A stretch of DNA of 64,000 bases, taken from NCBI RefSeq assembly GCF_022539665.2, contig NC_081337.1, forward strand, positions 656,739 to 720,738, written 5' to 3'. This DNA is from Daphnia carinata. Its lineage: Eukaryota; Arthropoda; Branchiopoda; Diplostraca; Daphniidae. The notes under the pieces were generated by a model. That model was not told where the DNA came from. It made no database searches and was given only the letters and a program-made list of their open reading frames with translations. The stretch's first letter is position 1; the number at the start of each line of letters is the position of its first letter. Shown here one piece after another: positions 44,599 to 52,139 of the stretch. A program made the translations under genes and the position numbers.

Positions 44599-45381
44599 AT
44601 GGCCACATTCCTCAATGAAAGATTCGAAGAGGAACAGACGCTACTCCACACAAGCGTACGAAGATGTAGGTACGACATTACCGCTCTCTTACTATCCTTC
44701 AGATTGGACCCAGAGATACTCTATCACGGAAAAACAATTGGCCATATCGCAGCAGCCGAAAATGATCTACTGTTACAACGAATCCTAAAGCATAACAACT
44801 GCGAATTTACAGCTCGCAACTACAACGGAGAAACTCCATTAATGTTGGCAATCTCACACGAAAACCAAGAATGTGCGAGGTTAATATGGACACCAACTAA
44901 CATCAACATTACAAGACCAGATGGAACAACCGTTTTGCACCATCTAGACGAATATGGCCTGGAAGATCTTGCCATCCATATTTGCGCAATAAGAATCATC
45001 AACATCAACCAACAAGACGACTCAGGTGAAACCGCCTTACACGTAGCAGCCGGATTCAACAGAATCGACATGATCGAAATATTACTGCTACACGGAGCAG
45101 ACGCAAAGATAAAAGACTCCCATGGACCCACGGCTGATTCAAAAACATGCAGTAATAGAGCGCGAGCAATATTCCAAAAATGGGAACAAAAACATAACAG
45201 TAATTCCCTGACCAAGACTGGAAGAAAAGAACAACTTCAATACCGCCGCGAGAAAAACGAAAAAGCCATAATTAACAAAGCTGAAATACCGGGTCGAAAG
45301 AAAAGCAAGAATAAAAGACGAAAAGAAAGAAGACAATACACCAGCAACTTTATTCAAATCACCTTCAATTCTTTTTCTTAA
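44599..45381 (+). CDS. Ankyrin-repeat accessory ORF of gypsy-C
   Basis: An intact ORF of 260 codons. Residues about 10-175 form five ankyrin repeats, the clearest being TLLHTSVRRCRYDITALLL, NGETPLMLAISHENQECARL and DSGETALHVAAGFNRIDMIE followed by ILLLHGADAKI. The C-terminal 80 residues are lysine and arginine-rich (GRKKSKNKRRKERRQ), like a nuclear localisation signal. Ankyrin proteins of this size in viruses often mimic IkappaB, but nothing here shows the partner. It is the last gene before the broken right end of gypsy-C and lies on the element's coding strand, so capture from a host is the likely origin. Confidence 0.8.
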   Translation: MATFLNERFEEEQTLLHTSVRRCRYDITALLLSFRLDPEILYHGKTIGHIAAAENDLLLQRILKHNNCEFTARNYNGETPLMLAISHENQECARLIWTPTNINITRPDGTTVLHHLDEYGLEDLAIHICAIRIININQQDDSGETALHVAAGFNRIDMIEILLLHGADAKIKDSHGPTADSKTCSNRARAIFQKWEQKHNSNSLTKTGRKEQLQYRREKNEKAIINKAEIPGRKKSKNKRRKERRQYTSNFIQITFNSFS

Positions 45382-45408
45382 CTTTTTAGGGGAAGGAACA
45401 AGTTTTAT

Positions 45409-45600
45409 TATTCCGTTCAACAGACTATTTCCCATTAAAAGTGTGGTTGCTAAAGCACCGGTGGTGATAAAGTTGTTATTGGTTGAAGGTTCAAAGAAAA
45501 CCAAGGCGGCTCGTGCTGTTAGGAAAAATGATTTCCTAATATTTGGCATCGATGCTTTTGTCCCAGCCTGCTATTTATGCATTTTAGTAACACAACAGTT
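45409..45600 (-). other. Conserved coding-like block in tRNA cluster, left copy
   Basis: On the minus strand an open frame reads ALVFFEPSTNNNFITTG and ALATTLLMGNSLLN. The right-arm copy at 50205-50418 reads nearly the same and continues to a stop. The pattern NxxITTGALATTxLM faintly recalls the HIG1 domain of mitochondrial respirasome factors. With only this fragment I leave it unnamed. Confidence 0.35.
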
Positions 45601-45656
45601 ACAAATGCTACGTAAGCCATAACTGGGACTCCGTAATACAGCGATCAGTTTCGTAT

Positions 45657-45728
45657 AGCAGAGGGGCGCAGCGGAAGTGTGCTGGGCCCATAACGCAGAG
45701 GTCCGTAGATCGAAACTATGCTCTGCTA
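45657..45728 (+). tRNA. tRNA-iMet(CAT): tRNA-iMet (CAT), initiator
   Basis: AGCAGAG acceptor paired with CTCTGCT, GGCGCAGCGGAAG in the D arm, GCTGGGCCCATAAC with anticodon CAT, and ATCGAAAC in the T loop (the A54-type initiator signature). One anticodon-stem pair is lost (CGCAG instead of CCCAG), so activity is uncertain. Confidence 0.9.
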
Positions 45729-45861
45729 ACAATGGATAGCTATTAAGTTATACGTAACACAATAACGTAAAAAAAAATATTGTTTATTCCGTAGCCATAT
45801 AAATAGGCATTTTAATTTATCTTTAATGTATGCAATTGATAAAAGAAGAATTATATAAACA

Positions 45862-45880
45862 GCATCGATGGTTCAGTGGT
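45862..45880 (+). tRNA. tRNA-Gly (GCC) 5' fragment cut by LINE
   Basis: GCATCGATGGTTCAGTGGT, the first 19 nt of tRNA-Gly(GCC). The LINE 3' end begins directly after (TATGACATAA). The rest of this tRNA is absent. Confidence 0.9.
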
Positions 45881-46344
45881 TATGACATAATTTTGTTTTC
45901 CTTATTGGAACAACCGTATATGGCACATGTAACGTAAGAAGGGCATAGACTGACATAAGAATATTGCACATAAAACAGATATCCAAGTAGATCATAAGAT
46001 TACATACATGAAAACGCTATGAAATGTAAAATATAAAAAGTATAAAGTATACAAAATAGAAAATAGAACACAGAATACAATACACTTCAGAGTATCGTTT
46101 TCTTTACTATTTACAGAGCGTGTTAAACGGAGATAGCGTGTTATATTTGTGTGTCGGGATCACTTATTGCAGCCAGGTGTTCTTTTACCATCTCCATGGA
46201 TCCTTTAACCGCCGCCAATCTGGATTTTCTCCTGAATGGCGACCAGCTGCGTTGGTCAATACCTAGAGGAGATCGGATGTCGTCGTTCCGTGGATACCAA
46301 GAACCCAGGGAGCCAAGCCCTAGTGGTAGCACTTGTCCAATGGT
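45881..46344 (-). mobile_element. R2/NeSL-type LINE 3' end, copy 1
   Basis: On the minus strand the C-terminus of the endonuclease ORF (GSLGSWYPRNDDIRSPLG, then a stop at 46141) and a 260-bp 3' UTR. The protein end is closely related to that of the LINE at 30-32.7 kb (shared LGSWYPR.DDIRS.LGID.RSW). Its 3' end lies in the D arm of a tRNA-Gly(GCC) gene. The 5' truncation lies in the anticodon arm of a tRNA-Gly(UCC) gene. Confidence 0.85.
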
Positions 46345-46388
46345 TGCCTTCCAAGCAGTCGATCCGAGTTCGATTCTCGGCCATCGCA
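46345..46388 (+). tRNA. tRNA-Gly (TCC) 3' fragment
   Basis: TGCCTTCCAAGCAGTCGATC followed by the T arm and GGCCATCGCA, the last 44 nt of a tRNA-Gly(TCC) gene. The 5' part is replaced by the LINE. The spacer AGAAAATTAAACATTTG follows, as at 49285-49371 and 56789-56879. Confidence 0.85.
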
Positions 46389-46441
46389 GAAAATTAAACA
46401 TTTGATTGGTGAATTTCTTTAGGGCGTTGTCATTATGAAAT

Positions 46442-48446
46442 GGATTTGTGACACTTGTTGACACTGATACACAAAGGTGGAAACAGAAAATCACTTAGTA
46501 ATTGGAGACCAATCACTCTCTTATGCTGTGACTATAAAATTTTAGCAAAAATTTGACAAGAAGACTAAAAAATATTTTACCGCAACTAATAAGTCATGAA
46601 CAAACCGGTAGAATAAACAATAGAAATATGACCCAGAATCTAACAACATACAGAAATATAACTGAATGGTTTTCAGATGAAAATACCAGTAGAAAAAACA
46701 CAAAACTGGTTGTAAGTAAACATAAGCCAAGTGCAGCAGCAATAGTAAGTCTGGACTTTGAGAAGACTTACGATATGGTAGACAGAATTTTTTTATATGA
46801 AGCTATGAATAATATGGGTTTTCAAGATTTATTTATTAAATATATACAAATTTTAAACGAAAATTCAATAAGCATAGCATTTGTAAATGGGAAATTTGGA
46901 GAAAAAATTGAACTAAAAAGAGGAGTAAGGCAGGGATGTCCTTTAGCAATGCATTTGTACATAATTTTTATTGAACTTTTTTTAAAACATCTCAAAGCTA
47001 ACGTAAAACCCGTGTATATTGCAAAATCTAGTCATCAAATAACCGCTTTCGTAGATGTAACAATTTTTATTAACAACTATGATGAACTGAAAGAACTAGA
47101 AGAATGTGTTACGGAATTTGAGGAGGCAACCAATTCTAAAATAAATAAAAATAAGTCGAATATGTTAGAATTAGGAGCATGAGGGAAGCATGGGGAAAAA
47201 CCAGTAACATGGATAAAAGCTGCAGAATCGATAAAAATGTTAGGAATCACTTGGTACCGAGACATTGAAACAACAATAGTACAGAACTCTAAATTTATAT
47301 TAGGGAAAATAAAACAAAGCTTACATAACACTTTCAATAGGCTTTTAACTATACAACAAAAAGCAATCTTTTTTAACACTTTTATTTCTCCAAAATCCTT
47401 TCACCTGGCAAATATTTTACCTATACCTAGGGAGCACACGGAGAAGATCCAGCAAATAGGACAAAATTCTATTTGGCAGCACAAATTTGAAAGATTAGCA
47501 AAAGACGAGCTTTACCTTACAACCGATGAAGGAGGATTAAACATAAGCAATGTTCAAATGAAATATCGTTCCCTCTTTTTAGAAAACCTGATTGTTCACT
47601 TAATGAAAAAATCCCAAAAGCAAAAATGGGAAAATGCGTAGTTACTGGTTAGGATTTAAACTGAGAAAAATTATAGACATTACACCTGGACCAAGCTGTG
47701 ATAACCTCCTTTATTTTTAAAAAATGTTGTGGAAGATATTCACAAAATAGAACAAAAAAAAATATTACCCCAGGAAATTAAAACCAAAGAAATATACCTT
47801 ATACTAATCAATGAAGTTAAAAAAAACCCAAAGATAATTACAAAAATTCCAAATACTAATTTTAGACCAGGTTTTAAAGCACTAGCACAAAAATTTTGAT
47901 CACCTTTGCAAAAAGAACATCTTTTTATGCAAATCCATAATGTACTCCAAACCAAAGATAGATTAATGAAATGTAACCAAATAACATCATCTACCTGTGA
48001 CCGATGTGAAGAAATAGAAACAATATAACACTTATTTCAATGTAAAGTAACTAAACCAGCAGTTAAGTTCATTCAAAGATGCATTTCAAGAATATACGAA
48101 AACAAATTTTGCCCAAATTTAAAACAACTATATTTATTAGATTTCCCCAAAACTACAAAACAAAAGCAAAATAAAGCAATTTCTTTAGCAGCAAACCTAA
48201 GCATTATCTTGTGGGAAAAAAGGAAAAAGGAAAATTTTATGAATGAATTTATTACCTCTTTAAAATTAGAAGAAAAACAAATAGAAAATAATCCAAATTT
48301 TAATTTATGGTTTTAAAGATAATTAAGAAATACAAACAAACAAGGTAATATAAAAAAAGGGCCAGATGACATTAGCTTTTTAGTGTTTAGTTAAGCCGCA
48401 GAACAGTTGAAGTAAAGTAGAGCCATCTATTGCCTGAAGAAAAAAA
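46442..48446 (+). mobile_element. L1/Tx1-type LINE, 5'-truncated, ending in a 5S rRNA gene
   Basis: The RT ORF starts around 46492 (NWRPITLL) and is broken at 46555. It continues in 46553-47182 with AAAIVSLDFEKTYDMVDR, GVRQGCPLAMHLY and FVDVTIFINNY where the catalytic ADD box should be (altered to VDVT), and goes on to 47641. The C-terminus has a knuckle-like CDRCEEIETI..HLFQC near 48000-48040 and stops near 48315. The 3' UTR ends AAGAAAAAAA at 48446, directly against 5S rRNA sequence. Many stops make it inactive. Confidence 0.75.
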
Positions 48447-48490
48447 GTACGTAGATGGGTGACCGCTTGGGAATACGGGATGCTGTTGGC
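48447..48490 (+). rRNA. 5S rRNA 3' fragment
   Basis: GTACGTAGATGGGTGACCGC then TTGGGAATACGGGATGCTGT and TGGC correspond to the last 44 nt of animal 5S rRNA, including the conserved GATGGGTGACCGC. The 5' two thirds are missing; the LINE 3' end sits in their place. Confidence 0.85.
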
Positions 48491-48513
48491 ACCAAAAATT
48501 TAAAAAAAATTAA

Positions 48514-48565
48514 CCCGGGCCTTCTGGGTGAGAGCCAGGTATCCTAACCACTAGACAATATGGGA
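48514..48565 (-). tRNA. tRNA-Glu (CTC) fragment, 3' quarter missing
   Basis: On the minus strand TCCCATATTGTCTAGTGGTT through the anticodon arm (CTGGCTCTCACCCAG) to the start of the T arm, then cut. It is the mirror of the intact tRNA-Glu at 48930. Confidence 0.85.
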
Positions 48566-48571
48566 CTTGAC

Positions 48572-48731
48572 GTCCTGAGCAGACGTGTTTTTTCTGAGCA
48601 CCTGGATTTTAGATCTGCTTACATTAGACCCCGATAATATATTTACATTTTATCCGACATAATCGGGGTTATTTCATCAAGAATTCCTATTTTATCCTAT
48701 TTTATTCAGGAAAAACACGTCTGCTCAGGAC
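48572..48731. mobile_element. 160-bp MITE-like element beside tRNA-Glu
   Basis: Inverted ends GTCCTGAGCAGACGTGTTTT (left) and the reverse complement at the right, about 25 bp each, flanked by GAC on both sides. The interior (TTTACATTAGACC, ATCCGACATAATCGG) recurs at 19474-19570. Confidence 0.75.
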
Positions 48732-48929
48732 GACGTTTTGTAGTAATACCACTAATCTACTGGGTAAGAGGTAAATACGTGGAGAGAGGGTTTTCCTCGT
48801 CTTCGGGGTTTGGTGCACCGTAGTGGAATTGGACACATACCGTTTCCGTAGATCCCATGATTACCCTCTAGGGGGAAAAGCGCGTTATTGTTAAATTATG
48901 CAGATTAGTGCAACAATAACATAGACTAA
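48732..48929. other. Unassigned spacer before tRNA-Glu
   Basis: About 200 bp with moderate GC (TCCTCGTCTTCGGGGTTTGG and CCCTCTAGGGGGAAAAGCGC). It could hide a small RNA, but no known snRNA or spliced leader pattern fits along its length. Confidence 0.3.
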
Positions 48930-49001
48930 TCCCATATTGTCTAGTGGTTAGGATACCTGGCTCTCACCCAGGAGGCCCGAGTTCAATTCCCGGTATGGGA
49001 A
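48930..49001 (+). tRNA. tRNA-Glu(CTC): tRNA-Glu (CTC)
   Basis: 72 nt: TCCCATATTGTCTAGTGGTT at the 5' end, anticodon arm CCTGGCTCTCACCCAGG with CTC, T arm AGTTCAATTCC, acceptor TCCCATA with TATGGGA plus A. All arms pair. Intact. Confidence 0.96.
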
Positions 49002-49203
49002 TGACTATAAGATTTCTTAATTAATACTATATAACTCATAGACGTATTTCTATGAATATTCGACATTATTGCAAATTCGTAATTCGCACAACATAATACT
49101 CTATTTTCCTCTTAGATTTTTCATTTCTTTTCTCTGCCTTTGTGTAACTTTGGACAACAGTTGACAGTTGTTACTGATTTCTCTAATTAGATATTTAATA
49201 GTG

Positions 49204-49284
49204 TGCGATGGCCGAGAATCGAACTCGGGTCGACTGCAGCATGGCTGCGGAAGGCAGCCATGCTAACCACTATACCACCATCGC
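49204..49284 (-). tRNA. tRNA-Gly(TCC): tRNA-Gly (TCC) with insertion in the anticodon arm
   Basis: Acceptor, D arm and T arm are regular (GCGATGG with CCATCGC; TGGTATAGTGGTTAGCA; GAGTTCGATTC). The anticodon arm is 9 nt longer than usual: after TTCC comes GCAGCCATGCT before GCAGTCGACC. One reading is a 9-nt intron after position 37 (CAGCCATGC). The other is a pseudogene with a small inverted duplication, because ATGGCTGC-CTTCC-GCAGCCAT is a perfect hairpin. Confidence 0.7.
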
Positions 49285-49371
49285 CTAATATTGATCAAAA
49301 GACTTGTATCACAAATCCATTTCATAATGACAACGCCCTAAAGAAATTCACCAAACAAATTTTTAATTTTC
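49285..49371. repeat. tRNA-Gly(TCC) array spacer
   Basis: An 87-bp spacer between two tRNA-Gly(TCC) copies. It recurs, as reverse complement, at 46389-46441 (partial) and 56789-56879. This shows that these tRNA genes once formed a tandem array. Confidence 0.85.
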
Positions 49372-49415
49372 TGCGATGACCGAGAATCGTACTCGGATCA
49401 ATTGCTTGGAAGGCA
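49372..49415 (-). tRNA. tRNA-Gly (TCC) 3' fragment, right copy
   Basis: The last 44 nt of tRNA-Gly(TCC) with several substitutions, cut at the same base of the anticodon arm as the copy at 46345-46388. Confidence 0.85.
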
Positions 49416-49878
49416 ACCATTGGACAAGTGCTACCACTAGTGCTTGGTTTCCTGGGTTCTTGGTATCCACGGAACGACGACATCCGATCTCCTCTAGGTG
49501 TTGACCAACGCAGCTGGTCGCCATTCAGGAAAAAATCCAGATTGGTGGCGATTAAAGGATCTATAGAGATGGTAAAAGAAGACCTGGCTGCAATAAGTGA
49601 TCCCGACACAGAAATATAACACGCTATCTCCGTTTAACGCTCTGTAAATAGTATTGAAAACTGTACTCTGAAGTGTATTGTATTCTGTGTTCTATTTTCT
49701 ATTTTGTATACTTTATACTTTTTATATTTTACATTTCATAGCGTTTTCATGTATGTAATCCTATGATCTACTTGTATATCTGTTTTATGTGCAATATTCT
49801 TTATGTCAGTCTATGCCCTTCTTACGTTACATGTGCCATATACGGTTGTTCCAGTAAGGAAAATAAAATTATGTCATA
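49416..49878 (+). mobile_element. R2/NeSL-type LINE 3' end, copy 2
   Basis: Same structure and junctions as 45881-46344 in opposite orientation (ORF end LGSWYPRNDDIRSPLGV, stop at 49617, then the 3' UTR). Identical junctions mean a duplicate of one insertion, made when the cluster was inverted and copied. Confidence 0.85.
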
Positions 49879-49897
49879 ACCACTGAACCATCGATGC
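49879..49897 (-). tRNA. tRNA-Gly (GCC) 5' fragment, right copy
   Basis: The first 19 nt of tRNA-Gly(GCC) on the minus strand, cut at the same position as 45862-45880. Confidence 0.9.
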
Positions 49898-50030
49898 TGT
49901 TTATATAATTCTTCTTTTATCAATTGCATACATTAAAGATAAATTAAAATGCCTATTTCAATGGCTACGGAATAAACAATATTTTTGTTTACGTTATTGT
50001 ATTACATATAACTTAATAGCTATCCGTACA

Positions 50031-50102
50031 TAGCAGAGCGTAGATTCGATCTACGGACCTCTGGGTAATGGGCTGCCCACGCTTGCGCTGCGCCACTCTG
50101 CT
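50031..50102 (-). tRNA. tRNA-iMet, degraded copy
   Basis: Initiator tRNA with acceptor and T arm kept (AGCAGAG with CTCTGCT). The anticodon arm is altered (GTGGGCAGCCCATTACCCAG): CAT is present, but the stem and loop no longer match the initiator pattern. Probably a pseudogene. Confidence 0.75.
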
Positions 50103-50204
50103 ATACGAAACTGATCGCTGTATTACGGAGTCCCAGTTATGGCTTACGTAGCATTTGTAACTGTTGTGTTACTAAAATGCATCAATAGCACACTGGGACA
50201 AAAG

Positions 50205-50418
50205 CATCGATGCCAAATATTAGGAAATGATTTTTCCTAACAGCACGAGACGCCTTGGTTTTCTTTGAACCTTCAACCAATAACAACTTTATCACCACAG
50301 GTGCTTTAGCAACCACACTTTTAATGGGAAAGAGTCTGTTGAACTGTCGATGTGCATTTGCTTCTGCGGTATTGGAAAGCACAGAAAACGTCTGCCAAGT
50401 ATACCTGGAATAAGTTAA
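50205..50418 (+). other. Conserved coding-like block in tRNA cluster, right copy
   Basis: The plus-strand frame reads ALVFFEPSTNNNFITTG, ALATTLLMGKSLLN, then ASAVLESTENVCQVYLE and a TAA, with a stop inside the first ten codons. The left copy at 45409-45600 differs by a few residues, and gypsy-C replaces its end. The weak resemblance to the HIG1 domain is not enough for a name. Confidence 0.35.
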
Positions 50419-50712
50419 TCATAATTACGTGTGTTAACCAAGGTTGCCGCTTAACGTCACTGTGACGTTTCTTCAATATTTACCACACATGTTGATCATT
50501 ACTTAAAAGAACCTCACAAACTTAACGAATTATTCACTTAAAACCTAAATAATCTTCAAAATCTAATTACTCTTAAAAATGAAATTAAATCATCTTACCA
50601 ATCAATTTCAATGTTAAATTGCCGTTCTTGATCAATTTAATTGGATGGAATACGTGATATATGCATTCAACTTATTGAATTAGTGCATACTATAACACCA
50701 TCACTGTTGTAG

Positions 50713-50784
50713 GATTTCATAGCGCAATGGTAGCGCGCCTGACTCCAGATCAGGAGGTTGCGTGTTCAAATCATGTCGAGAACA
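50713..50784 (+). tRNA. tRNA-Trp (CCA), probably degraded
   Basis: Anticodon arm CTGACTCCAGATCAG and T arm intact, but the acceptor stem has two mismatches (GATTTCA against GAGAAC at the 3' side). It is the right-arm partner of the tRNA-Trp at 33710. Confidence 0.8.
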
Positions 50785-51131
50785 AACGGCTTATTGAAGT
50801 TTTTGTTTGTGAATGTATGCTGCAACGACAAACGAGGCAGACAAGTCTAGGTAAATACTACTCATATTTTAAGGGCGTGTAAAAATACGTGACTAAATAC
50901 ATTTATCAATGCTTTTATTGTAAAATGTATATTAAAATGCGCAAGCTGTTAGAGAGCTAGCAAAACGTTTGATTCTATTCAGAGACGAGAATCTTGCCAA
51001 TACCATGTCAGGAATTACCCGCGGTTCCCGAATGTGATGACGTAACGGTTACTTAATTGATGAACTATGATAACAGATCATGCACAACTTGTATCTGCTA
51101 CGGGTGCTAAGGGTCAATTTTAGACACAACA

Positions 51132-51202
51132 TGCATCGACCGGGAATCGAACCCGGGCCGCCCGCGTGGCAGGCGAGCATTCTACCACTGAACCATCGAT
51201 GC
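51132..51202 (-). tRNA. tRNA-Gly(GCC): tRNA-Gly (GCC), right arm
   Basis: 71 nt, identical to the tRNA at 33360-33430 as far as I can compare, with all stems paired. The upstream spacer (51203-51252) is shared with the left arm and then cut by gypsy-D. Confidence 0.97.
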
Positions 51203-51252
51203 TGAATATATAATTCTTCTTTTATCAATTGCATTCGTTAAAGATAAATTAA

Positions 51253-52139
51253 AATGCCTGAATGTGCCAGTCCCCATCCTTGTGATAACGCCTGTCGAAC
51301 GGACTCTAATGCTTGGGTCAGTACATTCGGGGGACACATCAGAGGTGACAACTTCCCTATTGCTGCGTCCGCCAGCCCAGGCTGCCAGCCGTGCAGGACC
51401 TCCGCCGTCCAGTCCAATGCGCGATTAGCTTTCTCGATTGATCGCGCCACTCTTTGAGATAAAGCAATTCTCTCGACAGGTGTGTCCAGCTCTCGTTGAA
51501 GACCTTTCTCATCTGAGCTTGTTCGCGGCGCATCTGTCCCCACGCCGCCATCAAGCTGTCTGTTTCCGCTTCATGTTCCGCCAGGTGTCACAACATGACA
51601 TTCAGGAGGGTTGCTTGCTCCTGAAGAAGATGTTCTACTTCCAGGCCCTTCTTGTGGTACGAATCGAGCCTTGAATGCACCGATTCTAGTTCCTGGGTGG
51701 TAGTTGTCCCAAATAACCAGCTAAGTACTTTGCCTCCAGCGTCGAACAGCCCGCGCTTCTGCCGAGTACCATCGCCCTTCAGGGCTCTCTCTAGCTCTCT
51801 GAACTCCTGTCGTCGGCGCTCTGCTCTTGTTTTGATCTCGACTAAGTCGAACGCAGGTTCTTCTAAAAATGGCTTTACTTCCATTGGAAAATTCCCCATC
51901 ACAACTTTGTCGAAAGCTCGTAACATCTCATCCACCCAGTTGGTTATTCGCTTAATCACCTGCTCTGTGCGTTTCGTCGGTACGTCGTAAATGACGATCC
52001 ATTCGGAATCGCCTAACGCTAGGGTTCCCTCTGGATGAAAAACAGCTCCTTCTGTCACCACGAACTTGCCTTTCATTTCATGCGCTTGGACCATCTGTCC
52101 AATGGTACAGATCACTGATAAAACCAGCATGTTCTTCAT
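51253..52139 (-). pseudogene. gypsy-D env, 3'-truncated F-type envelope
   Basis: Starts with a signal peptide (MKNMLVLSVICTIGQMVQA) immediately after the pol stop codon (TGAATG). A furin-like site RQKRG is followed by LFDAGGKVLSWLFG, the layout of F-type fusion envelopes of errantiviruses and baculoviruses. A frame change at about 51588 leads to a heptad-rich part and a cysteine-poor end (LSPLMCPPNVLTQALESV). The gene is cut at 51252 by the tRNA spacer, so the membrane anchor is missing. Confidence 0.75.

Larger units (their letters stand above)
34092..45408 (+). mobile_element. gypsy-C: env-bearing Ty3/gypsy element with extra 3' genes
   Basis: Inserted in the left arm of the tRNA inverted repeat; the right arm at 50340-50410 keeps the empty site. 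Order: 203-bp 5' LTR, long coiled-coil gag, capsid, zinc knuckle, protease, RT, RNase H, integrase remnant, env with a threonine-rich stalk, then about 3 kb holding an antisense spliced gene, an acidic ORF and an ankyrin ORF. The 3' LTR is missing and about 65 bp of target sequence is lost on the right. A second gag copy of this family lies at 61340-63025. Confidence 0.85.
45409..46441. repeat. Inverted tRNA-cluster repeat, left arm part 2
   Basis: Reverse-complement match to about 49321-50350. It contains the conserved non-tRNA block, tRNA-iMet, the 5' part of tRNA-Gly(GCC), the LINE 3' end, the 3' part of tRNA-Gly(UCC) and its spacer. The match stops at 46441, where an L1/Tx1-type LINE begins. 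Confidence 0.9.
49321..51252. repeat. Inverted tRNA-cluster repeat, right arm
   Basis: Reverse complement of 45409-46441 plus 33240-34091. It lacks gypsy-C and so preserves the target site: AACTTATTCCAGGT (read on the minus strand) continues directly into about 65 bp that lead to GTTCAACAGACT. Confidence 0.9.

Noticed and set aside
46321-46450. tRNA-derived SINE
   Set aside because: The tRNA-Gly part and following spacer match the tRNA-Gly array at 49204-49371, so it is a tRNA gene cut by a LINE and not a SINE with its own tail.
48745-48925. Possible U1 snRNA or spliced-leader gene
   Set aside because: A short piece (CTGCATAATTT and GCGCTTTTCCCC on the minus strand) recalls the U1 3' end, but the 5' splice-site-binding start and the rest of the fold are missing.
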